A stretch of 64,000 bases of DNA from Phaeotremella fagi (taxonomy: Eukaryota; Basidiomycota; Tremellomycetes; Tremellales; Phaeotremellaceae), in NCBI GenBank assembly GCA_001599715.1, contig BCHU01000008.1, positions 372,001 to 436,000 on the forward strand, read 5' to 3'. This document shows positions 1 through 9,714 of this stretch, piece after piece. The position numbers and the translations under genes are program-made. Positions within the stretch are counted from its first letter, which is position 1. Each line of letters opens with the position of its first letter. The notes under the pieces were generated by a model. That model was given only the letters and a program-made list of their open reading frames with translations. It made no database searches and was not told where the DNA came from.

Positions 1-1130
1 GGTAGTGGTCCCAGGGGAGGGTCAAAAGAATGCCGGTAAGTCATCATGCATCAATTGCTACCTTGAGAAGTCATTAATGGAGTTAGGTATCTCCATTTCG
101 CACTTGTACCGACTACGTCTACCTATTCCGAACCACCTCCTGAAGACTATCCTCCGGCATTATCTGACATCGTCAGGAAGAAATTACTTCCTGGGCTGAC
201 GTCAGGAAACTCCATCTCTCATGTACCTCAATGGATAAACTGTGATATCAGAACATTCGATTATTCCGTTCTCGGCCAGTAAGTTGTCTTCTGGGACGTG
301 AGAGACCAATGTACCAATCGAACATAGATTCCAAGTTATCGTAGCAGATCCACCTTGGGTATGTTAGCATCCCAACAAGACAATCCACTTGCTTATATAG
401 TTTAGGATATCCACATGTCATTACCCTATGGAACGATGACAGATGATGAAATGCGTTCAATGCCGATTCCATCTCTTCAACCTGATTGGGGGATTTTAGC
501 TCTTTGGGTGACAGGAAGAGCGATGGAATTAGGTAGAGAGTTACTCAGTGTCTGGGGATATCGTCGAGTCGACGAATTAGTCTGGGTCAAGACCAATCAA
601 TTGCAGAGATTGATTAGAACTGGTAGAACTGGTCATTGGTTAAAGTGAGTCACATGCGATTGTTCAATATCATCGTGGTGCTCATAAGTTTGGCTATTTT
701 AGTCATACATGTGAACATCTTTTGGTTGCTCTCAAACTCCCTTTATCACATCCTAAAGATGCACCGATACCTTGGGACACTCATGAAAATCTTAAACATC
801 TTCGAAGGGCTGTTGATACGGACGTGGTAGTCGCTGAGGTCAGGTAGGTTCTTCATAACCTAATCGATTCTGTTGAAATTCTGACGAATCTCAGGGAGAC
901 GTCCAGAAAACCAGATGAGGCTTACGGAGTGATAGAGAGATTAGCACCTCATGGTAGGAAACTGGGTGAGCTGCGTCGTGCCCGTGAAGGTGAATGCAAA
1001 GCTCAACCTTTCAATAGAATTATTCGGAAGGAAACATAACATAAGACCTGGGTGGTTGACTTTAGGCAATCAACTTGGGACTTCACAAATTGCTGAAAAG
1101 GACTTGTATGAAAGGTTGGTCAAACAGTAA
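1..1130 (+). CDS. IME4: mRNA N6-adenosine methyltransferase (IME4/METTL3, MT-A70 family), 3' part, 5' end outside window
   Basis: This is the catalytic half of the m6A mRNA methyltransferase, which in yeast controls entry into meiosis. The window opens in frame inside the gene. My exon model is 1-35, 87-278, 328-358, 406-644, 703-843, 895-965 and 1018-1130, with stop TAA at 1128-1130. The translation contains the MT-A70 landmarks in order: PQWINCDIR, then VIVADPPW (catalytic DPPW), then [43 protein letters not shown] and the C-terminal [17 protein letters not shown]. One intron falls immediately after the DPPW tryptophan codon, so the motif is visible only after splicing two short introns around a 31-nt exon. 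The segment upstream of PQW ([10 protein letters not shown]) also fits METTL3. No active-site residue is missing. The family assignment is secure. What is missing is the N-terminal region upstream of the window. Confidence 0.93.
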
Positions 1131-1478
1131 GTCTTACCTGTATTAGGATATGATGAGGTGTTGACGTGTTTTAGATTTCCCAATCAACAATTCAAATTCA
1201 TACAATAGACGATAGTGTATACTTAGTAGACTTGGAGGTGTAGATTGTATGGTTTCTGTATTTGTTGTGCAACCTGTATATTTTGAATCTTGAGATGTAC
1301 CTAACGAATAACGATGATCCCACATTCCAAATCATAGTGTAATAATCTCAAACAAAGGAGATGAAAGGAACGTGGACCTCAAGTACAGTAGCCTTCTTCT
1401 TTTACAAACACCGATCTTTTTCTCTCTGGTTTCTCGTAACAGATTAAATCGACTTGCAATCAGTCTTCATAATCCAAA
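1131..1478. other. Intergenic: IME4 3' end and upstream region of the next gene
   Basis: About 350 bp of AT-rich sequence with no coding signal that I can support. A pyrimidine-rich run near 1390-1430 precedes the start at 1479 and probably marks the core promoter or transcript start of that gene. Confidence 0.5.
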
Positions 1479-2069
1479 ATGACCAAGACCAGCAAAGAAA
1501 TGAATAAAGAAGAGATCGACGTAAACCCAGCGAACACCTCATCAAGAATCACTCGTTACTATCTACCAATAACCATTGAAATCCGAACATCAAACGTCCA
1601 AGACCGTAGTCAAAGAACGAAATACAATATCGCATTCTGCGAACCACCTGAGAGACTCAGTCAAGAACAGCGCAAAACGTGCGATGAACTGATGAGTACC
1701 GTCACACCTCCTTACGTTATCAACAACGATAGTAGAATAACCTTATCAGACACCCAAAAGATTTATCATTCACAATGCGACAAATTGTTGGAGTTCAATG
1801 ATACTTTGAATGGGTTTCTGTTTTCACGAGTCTCTGATGAATATCTCCATAGTCAGGTTGTAGAGGAGGCTAAAACTTTATATAGTCTTTGGAAAGATGG
1901 TCAAGTTTTTAAAGTCGGTTATAAGTTTCATGATGATCTTAGCTTTTCTGTTGTTTATGGTCCCGAAGGAGAGTTCAAGGTTACCTATGACAAGGGGTTG
2001 AAGGAGTTTGTGAGATCAGACGGGACCTTGTCGTTGACGTTGGAGAACAAGGTGGAACACGTCGAGTAG
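1479..2069 (+). CDS. Uncharacterised 196-residue protein
   Basis: This is a single uninterrupted frame from ATG 1479 to TAG, giving 196 residues; I do not recognise the family. It has no signal peptide and no membrane segment. The N-terminal 30 residues are Thr/Asn/Glu-rich and look disordered. The middle (residues ~60-150) looks helical, and the last ~45 residues look like beta strands (FKVGYKFHDDLSFSVVYG, EGEFKVTYDKGLKEF). The lack of introns contrasts with the intron-rich neighbour upstream. It resembles the other intronless small genes in this window (4799, 7309, 8619, 9715, 55189, 55899) in that respect, but I see no clear sequence similarity to them. The ORF is likely real because of its length and its start context with an A-rich leader. 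Confidence 0.7.
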   Translation: MTKTSKEMNKEEIDVNPANTSSRITRYYLPITIEIRTSNVQDRSQRTKYNIAFCEPPERLSQEQRKTCDELMSTVTPPYVINNDSRITLSDTQKIYHSQCDKLLEFNDTLNGFLFSRVSDEYLHSQVVEEAKTLYSLWKDGQVFKVGYKFHDDLSFSVVYGPEGEFKVTYDKGLKEFVRSDGTLSLTLENKVEHVE

Positions 2070-2375
2070 AACATATAAGAACAGGTGTGTCAAGATATTT
2101 CCCCGAAAACCTCTAGTGGGTGGTCATATTATGCATATTGATGATCGATCGGTGTAGAGTAGCAAAAAGTGAAAAGAACTGAAAGAACATACCTCTCCTC
2201 GTTCGCCCACGAAAATCGGTAAACCTGTAGACGCGCGAAAAAGGTGAGGATTTGAACCTTTTTTTTTTGGAAAAGAGAAAAGAAAAAAAAAACTATAACC
2301 TTGAAATATACACAACCCTTTTGAAATCAAGTTCGGGATGATCTACAAGGGAATTGACAGCATTATCCAATAGTC
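2070..2375. other. Intergenic between convergent genes, with homopolymer runs
   Basis: This is the tail-to-tail spacer between the gene ending at 2069 and the splicing factor ending at 2376. It contains T8 and A10 runs around 2260-2290 and nothing else that I can support. A tRNA T-loop-like string on the minus strand at about 2249 was examined and rejected. Confidence 0.6.
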
Positions 2376-4504
2376 TTACAAATGAAGTTTGAAAAGTGAG
2401 GCAGAAGTATAAACAGCCTCCAATTTTCTTCCACCGAAGAATCGACCGTTGAGGCCTTTGACGGCTTTTTCGGCTGCAATGTCATCATCGAACTCGATGT
2501 ATACCTCACCCTGTGTGATAATCAGCGGGTGCTCAAAAACTCATATGAAAGTGAAACTTACGGCAGACGACATTTTGTCAACCTTGACACGTTTAGTGTT
2601 ACCATATTTCGATCTGATTTCGCCTTGAATATCCTCAGCTAAGTCTAGATCCCAATCACGTTCGGTTTCCCTGTTATTGTCAGTTCAGTCTCAACTGCTA
2701 TGAAAATTTGCTTACTCGTCCGGATTGAACATGTTAGAAACGACCACGTAAGGTGTTGGATTGGAAGATGCGACTTTAGGTGTAGGTGCAGGTGCCGATG
2801 CTCTAGAAGGGTTTGACAGTGAAGTATTTGCAGCGGGTTCAACTCGAGCCAAATTTCTCATCAATTGTTGTCTCGCAGAGTGATCCAACCTAAACACGAA
2901 TTAGTAATCAGAGCTAAAGATCCGCAGAAATGCTTACCTGGTACCATAGTTACCTGAATCTTCAATCGTCTCCGTGACCTGAGTCCTCTCTCGAACTGAA
3001 GTAACCCGGATGGTACGACCTGCTAATTCAAATCCGTCCATAGCCTCGAGCGCCATTTGAGCAGCGGAAAGATCTTGATACTGAACGTAAGCGGTACCCT
3101 TTGTTTGGCCGTGGAAATCGAGATGAAGATCAACAAAGTCGATAGTACCGAAACTTTCGAAAACTTGTCTGAGATCATGAGATGAGAGACTCGTTGACAT
3201 GTTGGATATGAACAGCCTATGATAAGGTATGGAAGCATCACGGTGAGATTCAGAGTCAATTCCAGGAGGGAATGCCAAACCAGTTGAGAGAGGTGGGAAA
3301 CTACGATAAATGACTGGCGGACGAGAAGCGGCACTGGCGAGGGCAGCAGCTGTGATACTGAAGAAGATGTCAACAAGGCGAAGCAGCACGCAACAGAGAG
3401 CACTTACTTTTTCTCTGATTCACTTTTACCGATAATGATAGGAACACCCATGACCAGAGTACCCGAAAGGAGTAAGGCTCGATTGACCATGTCCTCGGTA
3501 CTTAGCTCGACGAATCCAACACTGATTGAAGTTTAGTAAAAGTCCGTATCACTACTATATCAAACTCACCCTTTACTTCTCCTTGAAACCTTGTCGAAAA
3601 CAATTCGTGCGTCTCGAACAGAATCTCTACCCAACTTGTCGGCGAAGAATAATCCTAAATCAGCCGAAGTCATTCGTGCGGAAAGTTGAGAAACTAAATT
3701 GATCAGTCGACGGATCCACCAAGCACCGTAAAGCTCACCAAAAACAGATCTCAAACCGGAATCAACTTCATCGAGAAGGGAACTGACAGGGTCACGTTCA
3801 GGTGGTGGTGGTGGAGCATCGTAATCAGGGGATCTACGACGTCGAGGTGAAGATCTCATTCGACGTTCACGATCGCGTTCAGCGTCCATCTGAAAGTCAG
3901 TCAACATGCTGAAAAGTTTCTAGCTCACCTGTGCAAAATGAGAATCACGACGATGATCAGTGTCACGACGTTCTTCCATCATGATCCGATCCCTCTCTTC
4001 TCTAGCTTTCTCTTTCTCTTCTCTGGTAAGTTTTCTGAATGCTGAAATTTCGACATCCCTAGCAGAGCGGTGAGAACGATGTGAATCCCTTGACCTATCT
4101 CTAACAGATTTCTTATCGCTGTCATCTCTTTCCGGTTCCCTTTCTCGCTCTCTTCCTTCCCGTTCCCTTCTCTTACGTCTACGTTCTTCCCTCTCTTCTT
4201 CAGTTTCATCATCACGACGTCTTCTGTCACGACGATCATCATCATCTCGGTGTCGATGTTCTCGTCGCTCTTCATCGTCTCGATGGCGGTGTCGACGTTC
4301 TCTATCGTGTCTGTCATTGCCGTCATCATCATCGCGTGAACGCTTCTCACGGGGTTTACTGAAGATCAAGGTCAGTACGTTGTTTTTATGGACGGAAAAC
4401 AGTTGATCAACATACGAGGTTAGTTCTGGGGTACGATCTCTATCTCTATCTCTTGCATTATCAAGTTCATTTTTAGATCTACGAGGGGAAGGTGTAGCTG
4501 ACAT
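2376..4504 (-). CDS. SR-like splicing factor with three RRMs (RBM39/CAPER-alpha, S. pombe Rsd1 family)
   Basis: This is a nuclear RNA-binding protein expected to act at 3' splice-site recognition and in U2 snRNP/U2AF contacts. The start chosen is ATG at 4504 (MSATPSPRRSK), because what follows is the family's low-complexity Arg/Asp/Glu RS-like region. Domains in order: the charged RD/RE/RS-rich N-terminus; RRM1, with FFADKLGRDSVRDARIVFDK followed across an intron by VGFVELSTEDMVNRAL; a linker with GVPIIIGKSESEK; RRM2, with LFISNMSTSLSSHDL and FELAGRTIRV; and a C-terminal UHM-type RRM3, beginning VVVSNMFNP and ending KGLNGRFFGGRKLEAVY. The SNMFNP string is a signature of this family. Introns lie near 4350-4430, 3900-3930, 3525-3570, 3360-3410, 2895-2935, 2670-2715 and 2510-2560. 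An in-frame upstream extension to 4678 exists but has no family support. The stop is at 2376-2378. Confidence 0.88.
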
Positions 4505-4798
4505 TTTGTTTACTGGGATGACTATTTTATTGATGATATGTAGATCATCAAAATAATCCTGCAAAGCAAGACGAAGAACAGCCATAATTCTGAAATCCCG
4601 TAAATCTCCGGCGGTGGCATCATCTGAGTGGCAAAATGAATTTGCCTTCTTTGTAAAGCACCATTCACATCTCTGCATGATGAGACAAAAGAGGCAAATA
4701 ACCCATGAGTCTTCTCATCATATTGAAATTAAAGAATTACTCTGATCAGTTAAGAACGAGCAATTCATTTTGATTAAACATCCACCCAACTCAATATC

Positions 4799-5674
4799 AT
4801 GTCAACCTCAGGTAACATCAATGAAGAGATCACAGCCCATCTCTGGCCATATACCATCCGATACAAAAATGCCGACGAATCCTTACCCGATTCCATCAAA
4901 GCGGGAGTGTTAATCTGTCCACACATAAATTATCTTTTCCTTGAAAGTTTCGATGAATTGGTCAATTCTCTAGAGCCGTTGTTTTCCATAGAACTGTGGG
5001 AAGAAAGAAGTACCTTCTATGACGATATGATGAGTAACGATGAAGAGCTAATGAGATCTGCCGCTAGAAGATGGAAAGATAGAATCATGGAGGTCGCTGC
5101 TTCCACTGAAAATGATGAAGGAAACATCCCAATCTACGAGGAGCTAGATGATACAGTCGGTAATGTCTTGTTTCAACGTTCGAAAGCGCCATTCACGATA
5201 TTGGGATTCGACTCATATCGAACCAGCCAACTCACCAACAAACAATTCATGAAAATACTTGCAAGCTCGTATCAAAGTCATCCAGGTGAGGATAAAGGTA
5301 ACTGGGGTGGAGATAGTCGAAAAGGTTTATCTCTTATTGGACCGACGGCAGTATCACAACCAAAAAATGAGTGCATGTTTCAGGACCTCTATCTCGAAAC
5401 TGATGTAGGATTTAAATCAGATGAACAGGCTAGGGATTTCACTCGTCAATTCTTGGATGATATTGATGGGGCTCTACTTCAATTCGATGATTCAATGTAT
5501 CCAATTTCGGAATTACCTGAGATCAGTGTTGCTGCTTGGAGAGAAGGTTGTTTGACGGCTGCAAGGGAGATTCGGGATCGTAATATCTTCTATAGGAATG
5601 TTGCTGTTGTTTTGATTTCGGAAGATCAGTCTAGGGCTTTCTTAGAAGGGTTCCCACTCGAATCTTCATCTTAA
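4799..5674 (+). CDS. Uncharacterised 291-residue protein, intronless
   Basis: This is a continuous frame from ATG 4799 to TAA 5674, giving 291 residues; the family is not recognised. It is acidic, with no signal peptide and no transmembrane run. Residues ~40-110 look helical and charged (ELWEERSTFYDDMMSNDEEL). A central segment, LGFDSYRTSQLTNKQFMKIL, and a C-terminal beta-rich end (NVAVVLISEDQSRAFLEGF) suggest an alpha/beta fold. It is divergent from the splicing factor, with a ~295-bp shared upstream region. Intronless genes are uncommon in this window outside the small orphan families, so it may belong to the same class of lineage-restricted genes. That last point is an inference. Confidence 0.7.
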   Translation: MSTSGNINEEITAHLWPYTIRYKNADESLPDSIKAGVLICPHINYLFLESFDELVNSLEPLFSIELWEERSTFYDDMMSNDEELMRSAARRWKDRIMEVAASTENDEGNIPIYEELDDTVGNVLFQRSKAPFTILGFDSYRTSQLTNKQFMKILASSYQSHPGEDKGNWGGDSRKGLSLIGPTAVSQPKNECMFQDLYLETDVGFKSDEQARDFTRQFLDDIDGALLQFDDSMYPISELPEISVAAWREGCLTAAREIRDRNIFYRNVAVVLISEDQSRAFLEGFPLESSS

Positions 5675-5891
5675 CATTTTATATATTATTTTGTTGTACT
5701 CTTCACCATTAAAATTCCTCGTACGCGTTGTACTGTATATCCATTTCAAAATTAGCTATGACTTCTAAAGAAACTCACTTGACAGCATTCATTTTCCAGT
5801 TTACACTTCCTTTTGTCTGGCTCTGAACTTGGAAAACGCCAGAAGGCATTGTAGCAGATCCATCTCCTCTGCAAACCCTCCCCCCCCCCCC

Positions 5892-5991
5892 NNNNNNNNN
5901 NNNNNNNNNNNNNNNNNNNNNNNNNNNNNNNNNNNNNNNNNNNNNNNNNNNNNNNNNNNNNNNNNNNNNNNNNNNNNNNNNNNNNNNNNNN
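5892..5991. other. Assembly gap (100 N) inside a poly-C tract
   Basis: Exactly 100 N sit between a run of C ending at 5891 and another run of C starting at 5992. The true length is unknown, because 100 N is a common placeholder. It lies in the 5' region of the gene starting at 6061. The symmetrical C-runs suggest sequencing or assembly failure in a long C homopolymer, so translations that run through it are not evidence of a gene. Confidence 0.97.
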
Positions 5992-6060
5992 CCCCCCCCC
6001 TCCCCTCCTTCATTTTGCCCATCAAGCAACATCGACGCACTACCTGTATCAACTTCAAAA

Positions 6061-6677
6061 TGTCTCTCGACAAATCAATCTCAAGTACCTTGGACATCTC
6101 CTTCTCATCAGGTTGGGGTAAAAATTCTGCAGGAGACTGGCAGACATTTGAGAACCATTATTTCTCCGTACAAGGGAACAGAATCACTCCAGAGCAAATC
6201 GTCGATCCGGGTTTCACTCTTATAAGTGAATCGCAAAAGGATTTCATCACTTCGTTCAATCAGTTCAATCGAGGATCTCAATTCATTGAAAAGCCTCAGA
6301 AGTTCTTTGGAGGTCGATTGGTGACTCTCAATAATATTCCATTTTTTCCTAGTCAAGGAAGGATTTCCAATTCGACGAAAAAAATATGGGCGTTTCAAAA
6401 TCGTGTTCTTTCTTATGTCAATAGTTTTAAAGCTATCAACCAAACACTCATTCAACTCAACTTTGTCCCATACGTCTCCCCGAGAGTTGAGGAGAATTCT
6501 ATCATCGCCTCAACTCTTTTCGTCGAAAGTTCTAATCCTGAGTTACAGTATCTAATATTCAAGGTATCAAATATACAAATTTTACCGGCTCGGTATTTCT
6601 GCTTACCACTACCAATATCATTCCAACTGGTTCAAATCTTTTCTTACTTCCTGAAACATTTTCAGAAAGCACTTTGA
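6061..6677 (+). CDS. Uncharacterised small protein; gene structure at the 3' end uncertain
   Basis: The frame from ATG (MSLDKSISSTLDISFSSGWG) runs to a stop at 6675-6677; the family is unknown. A plausible intron at 6564-6665 (GTATCA...TTTTCAG, 102 nt) is a multiple of three, so spliced and unspliced forms end at the same stop; the spliced form is about 171 residues. A second open stretch after the acceptor (ESTLIRIIRCNGEEGDEE, to about 6796) lies in another frame and could be the true C-terminus if a different donor is used. The protein shows alternating beta/helix character (RLVTLNNIPFF, FQNRVLSYVNSF). Its upstream region contains the poly-C gap, so the promoter and any earlier exon cannot be judged. 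Confidence 0.5.
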
Positions 6678-7308
6678 TACGAATCATTCGTTGTAATGGA
6701 GAAGAGGGAGATGAAGAAACAATAGATAATCAGTTTGAAGAGTCTACAAGGATGGAATGGGATGTGGAAGACAAGAATGATGAGAAAGACTATTAGGTGA
6801 TGATTGAATAACCAGCCTTTGAGTGGTAGAATGCATTCAAAATTCTTGGTCACGTATCACGGTCTTTACTCTCAAGATGTCTGACTGCATATTGTACCAT
6901 AAAACAATCAAAGAAATGCCCTGCAAATTGTCCTGACAGCAGAAACCACGGACATGGCGAATTCTTCGTTGCCTTCTATCATGCACAATTTAAGAGTTCT
7001 AAAGATAAAAAAAACCGGCCTTCGTTTTGCCACGCCCTCTTCACATCTAAGACAGGAAGACCAAGAGTTGGGACATTTTTGCGTTCAATTTACTTTTCGA
7101 ATTATTCATTCACCGTAACGAGTGTACAAGTACAAGTACTACATCGTGAGTTTTCCCTGTTTGATACAGTCCCTAAAGTTCAAAGTGTACGTTTCCTACC
7201 TGACTCCATGATATCTCATCCTTCTGAACCATTGAAACCTTTTGAAGAGTTTGTAGCAACAGTGCTAACTACAGTATAGAATCAAATTTCATCAGCTCCG
7301 ACTCAAAA
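6678..7308. promoter_or_regulatory. Upstream region of the first Nudix-like paralogue
   Basis: About 630 bp without a supported gene, except the possible short tail of the previous gene up to ~6796. It contains the octamer GGAAGACC at 7055-7062, about 250 bp before the start at 7309. Similar GGTCTTC/GAAGACC boxes precede the paralogues at 8619 and 9715. The sequence around 7030-7300 shares recognisable blocks with the region upstream of 8619, for example a phrase close to TTTCCTACCTGACTCCATGA at ~7190 and ~8530. The tandem duplication therefore included the promoter. Confidence 0.45.
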
Positions 7309-7962
7309 ATGGGAGCAGTCTCACTCGATGGACTACTCCACGTCTACGGTAAATCCACCAGTGGTTACAACTTTGAAGACAACAAAGTTGGTGCTTTCGA
7401 TGATGATCCTTCAAGGTACTTCAGGTTCTTCAACACCAATTATTTCCGAGTATTGGGTGCTGTCCAAAGAGAAAACCCCGATCCAGAAGGTTCAAAGGAG
7501 ATGCAAATTCTTTTTTGTAAAAATGATCAAGAACCTATCAAAATGAGACCACCAGGTGGTTACATCTCTTTCAACAATACCATTAGCACCAACAACGATG
7601 AATCTAAACCGGATCCAACAACTTTCCTCGATAAAATGGCTCAAGTCATCAGTGAAAACACAGGTGTTGCGTTGGATAATCTATCACTCGACAAGTTGGT
7701 TGGTAAATCCACCTCAACATCTGGAGGTTTCCGAATCACTGAATTCACTATCAAATGTTCACTCATCAATAAGGAGATTCTACCAACTGTCAAAGATGGG
7801 TGTGAATGGTATTCAGATTATCAACTTCTTGATTTATGGAACAAAGCTCCTACTCCATACAATCAATCAGACATAGATTTCTTGGAGGGTCTTGAAGAAG
7901 CATACTTACCCGTTGAAGAAGAAGACGAAAGAAGTTGGAGGGGCTTACGGGTTTTTGAGTGA
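7309..7962 (+). CDS. Nudix-fold-like protein with degenerate Nudix box, tandem paralogue 1
   Basis: This intronless 217-residue protein is the first of three tandem paralogues; it starts at ATG 7309. It has the layout of a Nudix domain: a first strand (FRVLGAVQR), a second strand with ILFCKND, a turn MRPPGGYISF corresponding to the WxLPGG segment, then the helix FLDKMAQVISENTGV in the place of the REuxEExGu helix, then strands and KDGCEWYSDYQLLDLW, which matches the usual C-terminal (R)Wxxxxel element. The catalytic REuxEE glutamates are not conserved: the helix reads MAQVISEN. I infer a non-hydrolytic or altered nucleotide-binding role; the substrate is unknown. Asn/Asp-rich loops are common. 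The fold assignment is my pattern reading, not a search result. The family could alternatively be a fungal orphan with a similar topology. Confidence 0.7.
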   Translation: MGAVSLDGLLHVYGKSTSGYNFEDNKVGAFDDDPSRYFRFFNTNYFRVLGAVQRENPDPEGSKEMQILFCKNDQEPIKMRPPGGYISFNNTISTNNDESKPDPTTFLDKMAQVISENTGVALDNLSLDKLVGKSTSTSGGFRITEFTIKCSLINKEILPTVKDGCEWYSDYQLLDLWNKAPTPYNQSDIDFLEGLEEAYLPVEEEDERSWRGLRVFE

Positions 7963-8618
7963 TGTCAATCGTTCTTTCTACTTGTAGGGTTCGTCCTTTG
8001 TGTGATACAGCATCGCCACTTTGAACCTCATCAACAGCATATGATATCTCCATCTATGATATATCACATTAAATGAAGATTAGAGCAGAGCAGATAATCA
8101 CATCCACATCGCCATTTCAATCGTTCCACACAAATGACTGCCACTTTAATCGTTTCAATTCCCAAGGTCTGCAAGTACTGTACTTTCTATAATACCCTGT
8201 TTGGCCGAACCATAGTACTCGATTGTAGATAAATAAAGTAGGGGGACCGGTCTCGCTTCATTTCTACATTCTCTTGGGTATGTTGCACTTACGTGAGTCG
8301 GGAATTGAAAAAAATTGTTTGATCGTGACACAAAGATTTCTGAAAATAGAAAAAGAAGTTGGTCTTCCTTTTTTTCAGGCCTTCTTCTTTTCCAAGACGG
8401 GAAGACCAGGGGACTTGTGCGCGTTCAAGCTGAAAGAACTTGGTTTTCAAATCAATCATCCACCCTAAGGAGTATACAGTAAAGTAATATGAGTCTTTCC
8501 AGACAGTCACTGAAGTTCAACACGTACGTTTCCTACTTAACTCCATGAAAACCTTTTACATGAGTCGTGCTGACTACAGTATCAAGCTTGACCAGCTCTT
8601 CACCAACTCCGACTCAAA
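7963..8618. promoter_or_regulatory. Upstream region of Nudix-like paralogue 2 with an inverted GGTCTTCC/GGAAGACC pair
   Basis: About 655 bp without a gene. GGTCTTCC at 8361-8368 and GGAAGACC at 8400-8407 form an inverted pair about 30 bp apart and ~210 bp upstream of the start at 8619. A pyrimidine-rich stretch lies between them. The segment GTATGTTGCACTTACGTGA near 8278 has a diverged copy near 9434 upstream of the third paralogue, consistent with duplication of whole gene-plus-promoter units. Confidence 0.45.
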
Positions 8619-9263
8619 ATGGTAGTATACGTAGCCTACGAAGAAAAAAGGGTTTACCGTGAAGCCTCAAGTGGATACACCTATGAAGAAAACAGCCTTG
8701 GCAAGTTCAACACTGATTCTTCAACCTTCTTCGAATTCTACGAAACGAGTCATTTCCGAATAATGGGTGCTATCCAACGAACCAACCAACGAACCAACCA
8801 ACGAACCAACTCTGATCCAGAATATTCAAAGGAGATTCAAGTACTTTTGTGTACAAATGATCAAGATCCTATCAAAATGAGACCACTTGGTGGTCATCTC
8901 TCTTTCGACTGTGTCATCAACACCAAAAGGAATAAATCAGAATCTGTATCTGATTCACCAACTTTCCTTGATGAAGTTGCTCAACTCATTAGTGACAACT
9001 CAGGTATCGCTTTGGATAATCTAACACTCGAAGAAAAGGTTGGTGAAACCACATCGAATTCTGCAGGTTTCAAGATCACTGAATTACTGTTCCAATGTTC
9101 ACTCACGGATGAGAAGACTTCAGCCACTGTCAAAGATGGGTGTGAATGGTATTCAGAACGTCAACTTATAGATCTATGGAGGAATGTTCCTACTTCATAC
9201 AATCAATCAGATATAGATTTTTTGGGGGATCTTTCAGATGCGTATTACTCGGTTCGTGAATAA
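8619..9263 (+). CDS. Nudix-fold-like protein, tandem paralogue 2
   Basis: This intronless 214-residue protein is clearly paralogous to the one at 7309 over its whole length (SSGYTYEENSLGKF, HFRIMGAIQR, IKMRPLGGHLSFD, FLDEVAQLISDNSGIALDNL, VKDGCEWYSERQLIDLW, YNQSDIDFLGDL). As in paralogue 1, the helix expected to hold Nudix-box glutamates reads VAQLISDNSG, lacking the REuxEE pattern. It differs by a short in-frame tandem repeat (residues ~52-64) inserted after the first core strand. The start ATG at 8619 has the same CCGACTCAAAA leader as paralogue 1 (CTCCGACTCAAAA just before both starts). The cytosolic location is inferred from the absence of a signal peptide. The function is unknown. Confidence 0.7.
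   Translation: MVVYVAYEEKRVYREASSGYTYEENSLGKFNTDSSTFFEFYETSHFRIMGAIQRTNQRTNQRTNSDPEYSKEIQVLLCTNDQDPIKMRPLGGHLSFDCVINTKRNKSESVSDSPTFLDEVAQLISDNSGIALDNLTLEEKVGETTSNSAGFKITELLFQCSLTDEKTSATVKDGCEWYSERQLIDLWRNVPTSYNQSDIDFLGDLSDAYYSVRE
8775..8810 (+). repeat. Three tandem 12-bp units inside a coding region
   Basis: A 12-bp unit (approximately CAACGAACCAAC) is repeated three times. It encodes a repeated four-residue unit (Asn-Gln-Arg-Thr) in paralogue 2 and is absent from paralogues 1 and 3. The unit length is a multiple of three, so copy-number change keeps the frame. Confidence 0.85.
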
Positions 9264-9714
9264 AAAGACTGTCAAGGTTGGATGAACCATCTGATCTGAG
9301 TTGATACCACCGTGATGTGATCGAGTTGTACTGTAGATAGAAGAGATGTATTTGGCCTTTGCGTTAAGAACTTTTTAGACTGACTGGCATTCATTCTTTA
9401 GAGAATTGAACTGGTAAGAGACGTTCCTTTCGGTATATTGCAATTTCGTGAATCGAGACATGATAATTTGGTCTTCTTTTCTGCGATGTCTTCTTCACTC
9501 TGAATACAGGTAGCTAGGCTAAGAACACAAGCCTTTTGAACGTCAGATTCGAAGATTATACATATCATTCACCGTAACGCCATCGACTTGTCCAGCGTAC
9601 TGTGAGTCTAGTAAATCCCTTGAGGAGTGTATTTGTACTGGATACTCTAAAACAATGTATCAACTAACAAAAGATTCCCACAGAAACATCAGGAACCCAC
9701 TTAAAATACCATCA
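9264..9714. promoter_or_regulatory. Upstream region of Nudix-like paralogue 3
   Basis: About 450 bp. GGTCTTC at 9470-9476 sits ~245 bp before the start at 9715. Blocks near 9420-9480 resemble 8265-8330 upstream of paralogue 2. The in-frame ATG at 9655 would add 20 residues with no counterpart in the paralogues, so I treat 9655-9714 as leader. Confidence 0.4.

Noticed and set aside
2225..2270. Minus-strand GGTTCAAATCC resembling a tRNA T-loop
   Set aside because: The would-be T-stem is A-rich on one side (AAAGG vs CCTCA) and does not pair. No acceptor stem, D-arm or anticodon arm can be placed around it.
4505..4678. N-terminal extension of the RBM39-like protein (MQRCEWCFTKK)
   Set aside because: RBM39/Rsd1 proteins start with the low-complexity charged region, and the extension shows no conservation pattern known to me. 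Start placed at 4504.
5829..6060. Open frame running through the N gap, giving a poly-Pro/X protein
   Set aside because: It consists of the C-runs and unknown bases; there is no evidence that the frame is continuous across the gap.
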